Source: Roseovarius carneus (lineage in GTDB: Bacteria; Pseudomonadota; Alphaproteobacteria; Rhodobacterales; Rhodobacteraceae). From it: 64,000 nucleotides of DNA. The notes under the pieces were generated by a model. That model was not told the origin of the DNA and did no database searches. It was given only the letters and a program-made list of their open reading frames with translations. Position numbers and translations under genes: made by a program. The stretch spans positions 896,501-960,500 of the forward strand of contig NZ_JAHSPD010000001.1 in NCBI RefSeq assembly GCF_020141465.1, read 5' to 3'. Of this stretch, positions 51,664 to 61,708 are shown piece by piece (within the stretch, counting starts at the first letter, position 1; each line of letters begins with the position of its first letter).

Positions 51664-54600
51664 TCAAGATATCTGGGTGCGGCCAAGAGCATCTGTCACA
51701 AGATCGTGTGGCAACACCATCAGATTGGTGGTGCGTGTCCACAGGATCGCCGTTTCGATTCCGTGGCTTGGATAGATCTGTGCCAGCGCTGCGGCATAGG
51801 CCCCCATCTGCCGCAAGATCCCCTCAGGGCAGGCTTCGGGTGTGGTAGGCACCTCGGCATTGGTTTTGAAGTCGACGATTCGCACCATTGTGTCGGTGAT
51901 GACGAGCCGATCAATGATCCCGTGCAGCCGCCCGTGGGGCAGGGGGGCGGTTACCGCCACCTCGGCCAGCGTGCCGGGCGCAAAGAGCTCCGCGAGGTTG
52001 GGGGATTTGAGCGCGCGCGTGGCTTCCTCCAGCAGGCCGGGCAGCTCTGCGGCCTCCGCTGCATCAGGGCCGCGCAGAAAAAGGCGCTGGGCGATACTGG
52101 ACCACTCGGCGTCTGGCGCGGTCGGCAAAACCTCCAGAAGAAGGTGCATTTGCCGCCCACGCCGCTTGGCGCTCTCCTCGTCCAGGCCTGCGTCACCGGG
52201 GAGGGCCTTGGCCCCGCCAAGCTCGGAGGGGGTGATCGCCTCGGGCAACGGTGCGGGCAGGGCGGCAGGCTGAGTGAAACAAGCGGCAAGGGGTTGGGGC
52301 GGTTCGGGTGCATCTGCGGAAAAACCAGAAACGGTCTCGGCCCAATCGCCATGCTCCAAGCGCAACCCTTCGGCCCCGTCAAAGATCATCGGCATGGCCC
52401 CCGCACGTTGCGCGCCCGCCTCAATCTTCTCGAACCAGCCCGCACCACTGCCCTTTTGCGGTTTTACGCAGGCCGCGATCAGCCATGTCTCCGCCCGCGT
52501 CATCGCAACGTAAAGAAGCCGATCCTCCTCAGCCGCCTCGCGGGCCTTCTCATCGCTCAGCGAATCTGAAAGTGCGGCAGGCGCTTCTTGTGCGCGGGGC
52601 CGCCAAAGCGGTACATCCCCATCGCTCAAAATCTGCCCCCGCCGCTTTTGCACCCGCTCCGCCGTATCGGGCAGGATAACGATAGGTGATTCCAGCCCCT
52701 TGGCCCCATGCACGGTCATCACGCGGATCCGGTCGCCGGAGCTGTCCATCTGGCGTTTGATGGTCAGATCGTCGGTCTCCATCCATGTTAGGAACCCCGT
52801 CAGGCTATCGACCGAGCGCCGCTCATAGGCCAGCGCCTGCGACAGGAGCGCGTCAATCCCGTCCTCTGCCTCGCCCCCCAGCCGCCCGAGCAGCTTGCGC
52901 CGTCCGTCATGGCGCGTGAGAATCCGCTCGATCAGTTCATACGGCCTGAGGAAATCCGCTTGCCCCAACAGGTCACGCAAGACGCGCAGTGTCTCAGGGA
53001 ATTCCGCCGCACGGTCACGCAGCGCGGGCCAGAGGAATTTCTGCGTCCGGTTATGCGCAAGATCATAGAGCGCGGCCTCGTCCCAACCAAAAAGCGGCGA
53101 GCGTAGCGCCGTGCCCAGCGACAGATCATCCTCAGGCGTGGCCAGAAAGCTCAAAAGTGCGGCCAGATCCTTGACTGCCAACTCCCCGGCAACCTTCAGC
53201 CGGTCGGCGCCCGCGATGGGCAGATCGGCGGCCTTGCAGGCGCGGATTATCTCATGAAAAATCTCGGATCGGCGCTGCACGAGGATCAGGAAATCTCCGG
53301 GCTGCACCGGGCGCATCGCGCCTTTGCCATCGGGGATGGCCTGTGCGCCGATGATCATGGATTGGATATTCGCCGCCACCCGCTCGGCCAAAAGAACGGC
53401 GGGATCATTGGGCGCGGTCACGTCCACGGGCGCGTGCCAAGGCGGGTCGTCCTCCACCTCCTCAGGCTCGGCGACGGGCCAGATGTCGACCCGTCCGGGC
53501 AGGGCATATTTGAACGCCATGTGGCTCTGATCCGGTGCAAAACCGCTCTCTTCGCGCCCGTCAAACGTGGCATCCACCACGCTCAGGATCGCGGCGGAGG
53601 ACCGGAAGGAATGCTCCAACTGCTGGCTTTGCAGCGGCGTTCCGGCATTCTCCAGCCGCTCAGAAAAGTCGCGCTGCATCCGGTCAAACTCGCGCGGGTC
53701 CGCGCCCTGAAACGAGTAGATCGACTGTTTCTTATCGCCAACGACAAAGATTGTGCGCGGCACGTCCCGTGCGCCTTGCCCACTGGTAAATTCCTGCGCG
53801 AGGCGGTCAATCACCTGCCACTGGGTCGGGCTGGTATCCTGCGCCTCGTCCACGAGGATATGGTCGATCCCGCCATCAAGCCGGTAGAGCACCCAAGCGG
53901 CCACATCAGAGCGGGTCAGAAGGGCCTTTGCGCGCAGGATCAAATCGTCGAAATCAAGCCAGCCATGCGCCTCTTTCGCAGCCGCGTAAGCAGGCAGAAA
54001 GACTTGGGCAAACCGGTGCAGCGCTTTGGTTTGAGTTAGCGCCTTGAGCGCGAGGCGCGTGGGCCGCGCGGCCTCCACCCGCAAGATAAGCGCGTTAAGC
54101 GCGTCTTGCATGTCGGTCATTTTTGCACGCGTAGGCTTGCTTGGGAAGGCGTCGATCTTGCCGCAAAACGGCTCTTTTGCGCCCGCACCCGTCAGCAGCA
54201 CGGTTTCCAAAATGGGCAAAGCGGCCAAGCCGGGGGCTGCGATCTTGGCAAGCCGCTCGCCTGCTTTTTGGTCCTGAACGCCGCCGCCCTTCAAATGGGT
54301 ACAAAGCCTTGCAATCATTGCCATCTCACCGCCCAGAAACACCTCTTTGAGAAGTTGTGCCTCAGTCATATCTGGCGCCAGCCCCACCGCCCGCGCCAGC
54401 CCTGCATCGGTGCGTGGCCGCTCAAAATCTGGCGCGCGGCTGGCGATGTCGCGGGTGAGTTCGTCCAGCGTCTCGCCGGTATAGATCTCGGCCAAATCGT
54501 AGAGCACGCCTGCCTCGGGGCCTGCGGCGATCTGCTCAATGATCTCGGCGCGCAGAAGGGTCGATGTTCTCTCCTCCATCTCGACAAATTGGGGGCTCAC

Positions 54601-55020
54601 GCCCGCCTCAAGAGGGAACCGCCTGAGCAGAGCCGCGCAAAACGAGTGGATCGTCTGAATCTTCAGCCCGCCGGGCGCTTCGATCGCGCGGGCAAAAAGC
54701 CTGCGCGCAGCACGCAGCGCTTCCGCGTCCAGAGCGGTCTCAATGCCAAGCGCGCGCAACTCATCGCTTAGCGCCGCGTCATTCAGCATCGCCCATGCAC
54801 CGAGCCGCGCAAAAAGCCGGTTCTGCATCTCGCTTGCCGCTGCCTTGGTGTAAGTCAAGCAAAGGACGTTTTGCGGCTGCACCTGATCCAACAAGAGCCG
54901 CGCCACCCGGTCGGTCAGCACCTTTGTTTTGCCCGATCCGGCATTGGCCGACAGCCAAGTGGAGCGGTCCGGGCGGGCGGCATCAATCTGGCGCTGGGTG
55001 GCTGTGTCGGGGGCGGTCAT
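51664..55020 (-). CDS. addA: Double-strand break repair helicase-nuclease AddA
   Basis: 1118 residues. UvrD-like helicase: Walker A SANAGSGKT (28-32), Walker B DHILVDEAQDTSPTQW, DKKQSIYSFQGADPREF and VMTVHGAKGLESPIVILPD. C-terminal nuclease domain ends with MVRIVDFKTNAEVP. AddAB resects DNA ends for RecA. The start overlaps the addB stop (ATGA). Confidence 0.94.
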   Translation of the reverse strand: MTAPDTATQRQIDAARPDRSTWLSANAGSGKTKVLTDRVARLLLDQVQPQNVLCLTYTKAAASEMQNRLFARLGAWAMLNDAALSDELRALGIETALDAEALRAARRLFARAIEAPGGLKIQTIHSFCAALLRRFPLEAGVSPQFVEMEERTSTLLRAEIIEQIAAGPEAGVLYDLAEIYTGETLDELTRDIASRAPDFERPRTDAGLARAVGLAPDMTEAQLLKEVFLGGEMAMIARLCTHLKGGGVQDQKAGERLAKIAAPGLAALPILETVLLTGAGAKEPFCGKIDAFPSKPTRAKMTDMQDALNALILRVEAARPTRLALKALTQTKALHRFAQVFLPAYAAAKEAHGWLDFDDLILRAKALLTRSDVAAWVLYRLDGGIDHILVDEAQDTSPTQWQVIDRLAQEFTSGQGARDVPRTIFVVGDKKQSIYSFQGADPREFDRMQRDFSERLENAGTPLQSQQLEHSFRSSAAILSVVDATFDGREESGFAPDQSHMAFKYALPGRVDIWPVAEPEEVEDDPPWHAPVDVTAPNDPAVLLAERVAANIQSMIIGAQAIPDGKGAMRPVQPGDFLILVQRRSEIFHEIIRACKAADLPIAGADRLKVAGELAVKDLAALLSFLATPEDDLSLGTALRSPLFGWDEAALYDLAHNRTQKFLWPALRDRAAEFPETLRVLRDLLGQADFLRPYELIERILTRHDGRRKLLGRLGGEAEDGIDALLSQALAYERRSVDSLTGFLTWMETDDLTIKRQMDSSGDRIRVMTVHGAKGLESPIVILPDTAERVQKRRGQILSDGDVPLWRPRAQEAPAALSDSLSDEKAREAAEEDRLLYVAMTRAETWLIAACVKPQKGSGAGWFEKIEAGAQRAGAMPMIFDGAEGLRLEHGDWAETVSGFSADAPEPPQPLAACFTQPAALPAPLPEAITPSELGGAKALPGDAGLDEESAKRRGRQMHLLLEVLPTAPDAEWSSIAQRLFLRGPDAAEAAELPGLLEEATRALKSPNLAELFAPGTLAEVAVTAPLPHGRLHGIIDRLVITDTMVRIVDFKTNAEVPTTPEACPEGILRQMGAYAAALAQIYPSHGIETAILWTRTTNLMVLPHDLVTDALGRTQIS

Positions 55021-57941
55021 AGCGGCAATTTCACAGGTGTATCGGTGATATCCCACTCGCCAAACCGCGACAGACCGTCGTAATCGCTGATATCCTTTTT
55101 GGACTTGAGAGCGCGTCTTGCGGTGTATCCGAGCCTGATATCGCGGTACGCAGCGATCAATTCGCGTAGCTCTGCCCAGGTCTGCGCGGGCGGCACATCG
55201 TCCAGCGGGGCGGGCATTTCCTTTGGCGTGCTGCCCAGCCCGATATAGAGCGCGCGGGCCACTTTGGCCGGGGCAAGCGCGCCAAAACCGCTCGCCTCGG
55301 CAATGGCGGCCTCCAGCAGAAGCTGTTTGTCGAACACCTCCTGCTCCTTCTTGCTGGGTGGGGTGCCGGTTTTGTAGTCAAAAATATGCAGCTGACCGTT
55401 GGCATCGAGATCAATCCGGTCCGCATTGGCCACGAGGGTGAATCCCAGATCGGCCATCTCGGCGGCCCCTTTGGCCTCAAACTCAGTTGGGGTGGCAAGG
55501 GTACGGCGGGCCTCTTCGGTCTCGATGAACCACTCAGCCACGCGCGCGAGCCGCGCGAGCCACATTGCGCGCGCCTCCGCCCAAGGCACATGGGTCTCCA
55601 GCATTACGCGAGCCTTGGCGATCAAGGCCTCTGGGGTGAGTTGGGCTGGATCAGAGACGGATTCGCGGATGAAATCTTCAAGAACCTTGTGCAGAACGAT
55701 CCCCCTGAGGAGGGCATCAGGCGCCTGCATCAGGGGGTTGAGAGGGCGCAGGCGCAGCGTATGTTTTGCATAGATCGCATAAGGGTCACGGATGAGCCGC
55801 TTGATTTCGGTCACGCTCAGCCGGTTTGGTCGCGCCGCAAGGGGCGGGCAGGGCGCGGGGCGCAGGGCGGGCGCTGCCTGTTCAGGGGCCTCCAAGAGCG
55901 CGGCCTTCTCCAGCCACGCCTGCCCGCGTGCGCGCATCTGGTCAAGCGCCCGCTTGCCGCCTTGGTCAGGCAGGCCGTCAAGGAGGTTCTGAAGCCTGTT
56001 GACCCAGCGCGACACCACCGTTTCCGCCTCATCCGAGCGGATGGAGCGGGTGATCCAGACCTCCCGCGCGCAGGCCGCTTGCTGAAAATCATGCGCCGCG
56101 AGGCCGATCCGCCGTTCGGGCAGCAAAAGCCCGGCCCGGTGGCGCAACTCGCGGTTCAACCAGGGATCGGGGCTGGGCGCGGCGGGCCATGTGCCTTCGT
56201 TCAATCCCGCGAGGATCAAGAGATCCGCCCCCTGCACTCGCGCCTCCAGCGTGCCCCAGATCAGGATGCCGGGATGCGCATCCTCCGTGCCGCGCGCCTC
56301 ACCTTTGGCCAGAAGGGCGGCAACGAGTGTCGCGTAATCTGCGGCTGTCATCGTCCCGCCATAGGCGGCCTCTGCGCTCAGACTGTCCATCACGGCGCGT
56401 GTTTTGCGGCCTGCATCCTTGGCCCAAAGCTCCGTTGCATCGGGGCTTCCGCTACCTGCCGCAATCGCCTCGGCACGCGTAATATGGGTAATAATCTGCC
56501 AAGTTAGAGACTGTTCCGCCTCAATCTCCTGCCCGCAGAACGTGCTACCGATCCAAGCGGCCCAGCCCTCCGCCATGGGGTGCTTTTCTCCAGCGGCCCA
56601 TGTGATGAGGTCCGCCGCCTCGGGGTATGGTGGCCCATGTCGCCTAAGGTGAAGCTCAAGCGCGCGGGTGAGCAGGAGATGCTCGCCCCGCTCCGCGCCT
56701 GTATGGGTCAGTGGGTGTTTCAGCAGCGTCAGCAAATCGGCTGCCGTGAGCCGCGTGCGCCCAAGCTCGGCCACATGGCGCAGGAAACGGCCGGGCGGTG
56801 AGAGGTGCAGGGGCGTGCCCGCGCTGTCATCCGGGATGATCCCCCAACGGTCCAGCGCGGCAGAGACCTGCCGGGTCAGGCCGCGATCGGGTGTGATGAG
56901 CGCGGCGGTGGTCCCGTCCTCGGCGGCTTGGCGCAGGCGCATCGCGATGGCCACGGCCTCGGCCCGCTGGCTTGGGGCCTCCAGCAGCGTCACGCCCTCC
57001 ATCGCCAGCTCCAGATCGGGCAGGTTTGGCCCTTCGCTGAGCCATTGGTCGGTGATCGGAGCAGGCCGCAGGGCGAGCGACAGGACGCGTGCGCGGACAG
57101 GACTTGGTGCGGGCGTGGAGGTCCATTCAGCCACCTGCGTGATTCCCAGCACGCGGCGCAGCTGAGCAAAGCGATATTGCGGATGATCCTCCGAAAGCAT
57201 CGCATCGCCGAGAGCGTCCCAGACCCTGTTTGGCATGTTGAAATCATAGCCCGGTAGGATCACGGCCCCTTGGGGCAGCCCCGCCACCGCCTGCATCAAA
57301 AGCTGTGTGGCGCCCCGCGACCCGGTGGAGCCTGCGAGGATCACAGGGTGCTCGGGCGGCGCGCTTTTCCATGCTGCAACCCGTTCTTCAATCACGCGGC
57401 GCTGCCGGGCCTCATGTCCGGGAGCGTCCTTGGCCGCACTGAAATGTTGCACGATGCCGAGAAAGGCGCGGATGCGCTCCCAATGGCCCGATTGGTCCGA
57501 GATATCCAGCCGATCAAGCGCCGCAGGCTCCACCCCCTCGCCCTGCATCTCATCCATCAGGGCCGCAAGGCTATCGGCCAAATCATAGAGGGCCGCGCGC
57601 GGCGCAAGGCCCGGCTGGCTGTCCAGAAGGCGCGCGATCAGCTGGATCAGCTCAAGCTGTTGGCGCAGGGCAGGAACAGGGGGCGGGATATGGGCCGCGC
57701 CCCATTCAGTGCCCAGATCCGACAGGAGGCGGATGCGGGGCAAAAGGCGCGGCGGGCCTTGGTCAAAGAGCGCCCGTATGCGCCGCGCCATCCGGCGCGT
57801 GTTCACGATCAGCTCGACCTTGGCCCATGCCGCAGGTGGCTGGCCCGCAAGATGCGTCTCAAGCCCCGCGATCAGCTCTTTGGGGAAATCCGCACCAGGC
57901 GGCAGGCCGAACACACGTGGGGTGGTGCTGGGCTCAAACAT
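55017..57941 (-). CDS. addB: Double-strand break repair protein AddB
   Basis: 974 residues. N-terminal RVFGLPPGADFPKELIAGL and VILAGSTGSRGATQLLMQAVAGLPQGAVILPG are alphaproteobacterial AddB features. The C-terminal nuclease region includes LSVTEIKRLIRDPYAIYAKHTLRLRPL and LHIFDYKTGTPPSKKEQ. Works with AddA. Overlaps murU by 8 and addA by 4 bases. Confidence 0.92.
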   Translation of the reverse strand: MFEPSTTPRVFGLPPGADFPKELIAGLETHLAGQPPAAWAKVELIVNTRRMARRIRALFDQGPPRLLPRIRLLSDLGTEWGAAHIPPPVPALRQQLELIQLIARLLDSQPGLAPRAALYDLADSLAALMDEMQGEGVEPAALDRLDISDQSGHWERIRAFLGIVQHFSAAKDAPGHEARQRRVIEERVAAWKSAPPEHPVILAGSTGSRGATQLLMQAVAGLPQGAVILPGYDFNMPNRVWDALGDAMLSEDHPQYRFAQLRRVLGITQVAEWTSTPAPSPVRARVLSLALRPAPITDQWLSEGPNLPDLELAMEGVTLLEAPSQRAEAVAIAMRLRQAAEDGTTAALITPDRGLTRQVSAALDRWGIIPDDSAGTPLHLSPPGRFLRHVAELGRTRLTAADLLTLLKHPLTHTGAERGEHLLLTRALELHLRRHGPPYPEAADLITWAAGEKHPMAEGWAAWIGSTFCGQEIEAEQSLTWQIITHITRAEAIAAGSGSPDATELWAKDAGRKTRAVMDSLSAEAAYGGTMTAADYATLVAALLAKGEARGTEDAHPGILIWGTLEARVQGADLLILAGLNEGTWPAAPSPDPWLNRELRHRAGLLLPERRIGLAAHDFQQAACAREVWITRSIRSDEAETVVSRWVNRLQNLLDGLPDQGGKRALDQMRARGQAWLEKAALLEAPEQAAPALRPAPCPPLAARPNRLSVTEIKRLIRDPYAIYAKHTLRLRPLNPLMQAPDALLRGIVLHKVLEDFIRESVSDPAQLTPEALIAKARVMLETHVPWAEARAMWLARLARVAEWFIETEEARRTLATPTEFEAKGAAEMADLGFTLVANADRIDLDANGQLHIFDYKTGTPPSKKEQEVFDKQLLLEAAIAEASGFGALAPAKVARALYIGLGSTPKEMPAPLDDVPPAQTWAELRELIAAYRDIRLGYTARRALKSKKDISDYDGLSRFGEWDITDTPVKLPL

Positions 57942-58608
57942 GGCGCGCCAGCATGTCTTCGGCCAGCGTGATGCCGCCGGGATGGCCCACATCGCACCAC
58001 GCGCCGGGATAGGTGCAGCCATGCAACGCACCGCGTTTCAGCAAGATGTCCCACGCGACGTTCATGGAAAAGATGCGCTCTGGGACGCTGTCCAGAACCT
58101 CGGGCCGGATAAGCTGCGCACCGGAATAGACGAGGCCCGGCCCACGGCTGAGCCGCCCATCAGTAAGGGTGAAATCCCCGGCACCCGCATGGCCAATCGC
58201 CTGCGCGGGCGGCAGGCAGAGCAAAAGCGCATCCATCTGCGGCTCCCACATCTCGGCCAGCAGGGTCAGCGGGTTCGGCCCGGCCCAAACAGCATCGGTG
58301 TTGAGGGTAAAGACCGGCCCTGCCCCGAGGCTGGCGCGCGCGGCCTTAAGCCCGCCGCCGGTGTCGAGAATATCGGGCTGCTCTATCAGCACTTCGACGT
58401 CCTGCCCCCGAAGGTGGTCCGTAATCTGGTCCGCCTTGTAATGGGCATTCACCACGATTTTGGGCGCTTCGGCATATCGGGCAAGGCTCAGCGCATGATC
58501 CAAAAGGGTGCGCCCCGCCACTCCGATCAGTGGCTTTGGCCGGTCTGCCGTCAGCGCGCCCATCCGGGTGCCGAAACCTGCGGCAAAGAGCATCACGGGG
58601 TAGGGCAT
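57934..58608 (-). CDS. murU: N-acetylmuramate alpha-1-phosphate uridylyltransferase
   Basis: 224 residues. The nucleotidyltransferase signature is LFAAGFGTRMGALTADRPKPLIGVAGRTLLDH, followed by VFTLNTDAVW. MurU makes UDP-MurNAc from recycled MurNAc-1-phosphate. The neighbour AmgK supplies that substrate, supporting the call over other sugar-phosphate transferases. Confidence 0.87.
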   Translation of the reverse strand: MPYPVMLFAAGFGTRMGALTADRPKPLIGVAGRTLLDHALSLARYAEAPKIVVNAHYKADQITDHLRGQDVEVLIEQPDILDTGGGLKAARASLGAGPVFTLNTDAVWAGPNPLTLLAEMWEPQMDALLLCLPPAQAIGHAGAGDFTLTDGRLSRGPGLVYSGAQLIRPEVLDSVPERIFSMNVAWDILLKRGALHGCTYPGAWCDVGHPGGITLAEDMLARHV

Positions 58609-59603
58609 GTGCCGCTCCGCATTGTGATGGTTGTGAGGAATTTGGGCGTTGGTTTGGGCAAGTGTGCTACAATCAACGGCCGCAATTCGGCTAATGCTGG
58701 ATGGCCCAGATCACGCTGAAGCAAGGCCCAGACGCGGGGGATGAGACCCGCGTAATGCGCCTTGCCATCGCGTAGGCAGAGGCGGGCAAAAACGCCGATG
58801 ATGCGCAGGTTTCGCTGAGCGCCCAGCACGTGGTAGGCAACATCGAAACACGCGGGATCAAGCCCGGTTAACGACAGGTAATGCGCGATCATCGCGGTCT
58901 CAGTCTTGGGGGGCACATCGCGGCGGGCATCCTGAAGCAGCGAGACGAGGTCATAGGCCCTGTGCCCGGCCATCGCGTCCTGAAAATCCAGCAGACCCAC
59001 GCGCGCGACGCCTGTGCGCTCCGGCAGCCAGAGCAGGTTTTCCGCGTGATAGTCTCGCTGGATCAAGACATCAGCGTCAGCGGCATGGCTCTCCAGCAAG
59101 CCCTGCATCACATCCCGCGCCGCGTGGCGCTCATCGCTTTGGGGCGTGCCTGCATACCAATCAAAGGCGAGGGCGGCGAGGTCGGCCATCATCGCGGGAC
59201 TGTAGTTTGGCAAAGCGTCCGGCGGAGGTGCGTCATGCAGATGGGCGAGGGCGGCGACAGCGGCGGTGTAGAGCGTATGCTCATGCTCGGGCGCGCGCGC
59301 CAGAACGCGGGCGTAAAGGTCATCGCCCAAATCTTCGAGAAGCAAGAAGCCCTGCGCCCTGTCCTGCGCTAAAATGCGCGGCGCGCTGAGGCCGAGGCTT
59401 TCCAGATGCTCCGCGATGGTGATGAACGGCACGACATCCTCGCCACGCTCGGGCGGAGCGTCCATCAAAACGGCGCTTTGCCCGCCCATATGGAGCCGCA
59501 GATACCGCCTGTTTGACGCATCCCCGGCCAGAGGGGCCCACTCCGCTGCGGCCCAGTCGGTTTGCGCCACAAAGGCACGTGCCAATTCCATCCGGTCGGT
59601 CAT
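58593..59603 (-). CDS. amgK: Anomeric N-acetylmuramate/N-acetylglucosamine kinase AmgK
   Basis: 336 residues of the aminoglycoside-phosphotransferase fold. VLIQRDYHAENLLWLPER contains the catalytic HxxN-type loop, and VGLLDFQDAMAGHRAYDLVSLLQDARRD the metal site. With MurU it forms the recycling route bypassing MurA-fosfomycin-sensitive steps. Overlaps tsaE by 4 bases (ATGA). Confidence 0.87.
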   Translation of the reverse strand: MTDRMELARAFVAQTDWAAAEWAPLAGDASNRRYLRLHMGGQSAVLMDAPPERGEDVVPFITIAEHLESLGLSAPRILAQDRAQGFLLLEDLGDDLYARVLARAPEHEHTLYTAAVAALAHLHDAPPPDALPNYSPAMMADLAALAFDWYAGTPQSDERHAARDVMQGLLESHAADADVLIQRDYHAENLLWLPERTGVARVGLLDFQDAMAGHRAYDLVSLLQDARRDVPPKTETAMIAHYLSLTGLDPACFDVAYHVLGAQRNLRIIGVFARLCLRDGKAHYAGLIPRVWALLQRDLGHPALAELRPLIVAHLPKPTPKFLTTITMRSGTCPTP

Positions 59604-60073
59604 GTGAGAAGCCCTTTCAGCGCGGTATCCCATTTGGGATCGGACCAGTGCAGGCTAGCCTCCCGCGTGTTTTCATCTCTACCTTGAGTGAGACGCATCC
59701 AGAGCGCCGTCTCCGGCGCGAGATCCCCCAGCCTGTCGGGCCATTCCACAAGGCAAACTTCCGTCTCGAATGCATCAATGAGGCCTAGCTCGAACACTTC
59801 AGAAGGCCCTGTCAGGCGGTAAAGATCGGCGTGCCAAATCTCAAAGCCTGTGCCGGGATAAGTCTGCACCAACGTGTAGGTGGGCGACGGCACGTCCTCG
59901 GGTGCGGCCAGTAGGCTCTGGATCAGGCAGCGGGAAAAATGGGTCTTGCCTGCGCCGATATCACCCTCCAGCGCGATCACGTCACCCGGCCCAAGCCGCG
60001 CCCCGAGCGCGCGCGCAAACGCGCATGTGGCTTCGGGGCTGGCAAGGATATGGGTGCGGCGCGTGATCATCAT
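59600..60073 (-). CDS. tsaE: tRNA threonylcarbamoyladenosine biosynthesis protein TsaE
   Basis: 157 residues. Walker A GDIGAGKT (37-44 from the chosen ATG) and PSPTYTLVQTYPGTGFEIWHADLYRL, EVCLVEWPDRLGDLAP are TsaE motifs. It supports t6A formation on tRNA with TsaB/TsaD. First gene of the tsaE-amgK-murU-addB-addA-trxA operon. Two adjacent ATGs are possible starts. Confidence 0.93.
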   Translation of the reverse strand: MMITRRTHILASPEATCAFARALGARLGPGDVIALEGDIGAGKTHFSRCLIQSLLAAPEDVPSPTYTLVQTYPGTGFEIWHADLYRLTGPSEVFELGLIDAFETEVCLVEWPDRLGDLAPETALWMRLTQGRDENTREASLHWSDPKWDTALKGLLT

Positions 60074-60121
60074 GGGCGCGAGGTTACACGCGCCACCGCC
60101 GCCTGCAACCACCCATCGCCG

Positions 60122-61657
60122 CTAGATTGCCGGTGCGGGTGCCGGTGCGGGTGTCTGGGCCGGTCTATGGCTCAAAAGGATCAACATACGAGCGCCACCG
60201 GGCAGCACCTCGACCCGTGCATTAATACTGTGGCAGGGTGACGTTTCAACGGTCTGGTGCAGGGGGGTATCAAGCGTGCGTTGGCGTAATGCCGCCTCGA
60301 TGCTGGCCCAGAGCGCGGGCACTTCAAAGCGTTCCCGGCACACACTGATCAGATCGGCCACGGACATATCGGCAAAGCTGCTATCGGGGTCGATCCCCAA
60401 AAATGCGGTAGTAGCGCTGTTGCAGAACGCCAGCATGTTGTTGGGGCCGATGACCATGACCGCCTCGGGCAGGGTGTCGAGCGCGGATTGGCGCAGGTCG
60501 AGCTGCGCGCGGTAGCGCTGGGCGAGCATCACTTCGGCGGAGATATCCTCAAAAAGAAATGCGACTGCCCCATCGGGATGCGGCCTGCCCGTGACGCGGT
60601 AGGTCACATCATTGGGCAGGGTCCATGTCTCCTGATAGAGTCCCCCTTCGGCGGCATCGATCACCTCGTTGATCTGCGCGCGCCACGACGCATAGCTGCG
60701 CGGCTCGGGCATGACATTGCGATTGCGCAGGTTGTCGAAGAAACTCATCAGGTCCGGCTGTCCGCTCAAAAAATCCACGGGGAGCGATGTCAGATCCATC
60801 AGGGCGGGATTAAACAGCGCCAACTGCCGTTTGCGATCGAACACTGCAAGGCCGATGGTGAGATAGGCGAATGTCTTGGTCAGGGTCTGGACGAAATGCT
60901 TCTGCACCGATTCGGCGCGCACGATCTTGGTCACATCCGTCGCATGGTGCAGCACGACCTGCGCGCGCGCGGTGGAGTGGATATCATACCATGTCTGGTG
61001 TGTGCTGCCCTCATGGGGGACGGCGATGCGTGTGGCTTTCGTCTCGCCCGCGGGTGGGATGGCGACATGCCCCTTGAGGAAAGCCGTGTTAAACAGGCGG
61101 GCGCAGGCGCTGTTTGTCCAAAGAACCGCGCCGTCAGTGGAGGTTTTCCAAATCGGGTTGGGGGCTGCGTCAAACGCCTCGATCAAATCGCTGAGTTCGG
61201 CTTGGGCGCAGAGCGTGCCATGCCGCTCATCAGGGTGATCATGGGGCGGGTCGGTCAGTGTGATGCGAGTGGCGCGTCCCGAGCGCGCGAGGATGATTTC
61301 GCCGACGTCATTATCTGCATCATCTGCGCGCGCGGGGATCACCAGACCCGTATCGTCCTCCAGATCGTCGAGCCGCAAGGGCAAACCCTGAAACCGGGGC
61401 TCAAGCCATGTTTTGAGATCAAACCATTCAAGTGCGGCGTCACTCACGCTTGCGCCGATGGGTAGGGTGCGTGCGCTGTGATCGAACAAAAGCTCGTCCT
61501 GAAAGAGATATACGCAGCCTTCGTCGAGCATTTTTGGCACGGTTTGTGGCGCGCGCGCCTTGGGCAACATCACCCCAAGCATCCAGAGCATTGTGAAGGA
61601 CACCGCCAACGCCAAAAACGCCAGTGCGGCCCAGAGCAAAACAGCCGAAGCGGCCAT
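60122..61657 (-). CDS. Membrane-anchored PAS-only signalling protein, DivL-like
   Basis: 511 residues. One N-terminal membrane helix (about 5-30), then PAS-like repeats: about 150-250 (FDAAPNPIWKTSTDGAVLWTN), 265-375 (TIGLAVFDRKRQLALFNPALMDL) and 385-490 (LDTLPEAVMVIGPNNMLAFCNSA). No histidine-kinase dimerisation box or ATPase domain follows. In Rhodobacter capsulatus a PAS protein called DivL, near regA, affects the CtrA pathway; this may be its counterpart (inference). The C-terminus is a short Pro/Ala repeat. AAGGA precedes the ATG, and CtrA boxes lie 52-77 bases upstream. Confidence 0.75.
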   Translation of the reverse strand: MAASAVLLWAALAFLALAVSFTMLWMLGVMLPKARAPQTVPKMLDEGCVYLFQDELLFDHSARTLPIGASVSDAALEWFDLKTWLEPRFQGLPLRLDDLEDDTGLVIPARADDADNDVGEIILARSGRATRITLTDPPHDHPDERHGTLCAQAELSDLIEAFDAAPNPIWKTSTDGAVLWTNSACARLFNTAFLKGHVAIPPAGETKATRIAVPHEGSTHQTWYDIHSTARAQVVLHHATDVTKIVRAESVQKHFVQTLTKTFAYLTIGLAVFDRKRQLALFNPALMDLTSLPVDFLSGQPDLMSFFDNLRNRNVMPEPRSYASWRAQINEVIDAAEGGLYQETWTLPNDVTYRVTGRPHPDGAVAFLFEDISAEVMLAQRYRAQLDLRQSALDTLPEAVMVIGPNNMLAFCNSATTAFLGIDPDSSFADMSVADLISVCRERFEVPALWASIEAALRQRTLDTPLHQTVETSPCHSINARVEVLPGGARMLILLSHRPAQTPAPAPAPAI

Positions 61658-61708
61658 GCGCGATCCTTCCCATTATCCTGTCCCACCGTGCAGGGTGGTC
61701 AATAATGG

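Noticed and set aside
60122-60160. Short direct repeat (GGTGCGGGTGCC-like) at the 3' end of the PAS gene
   Set aside because: It encodes the Pro/Ala tail of the protein and is too short to be a meaningful repeat array.
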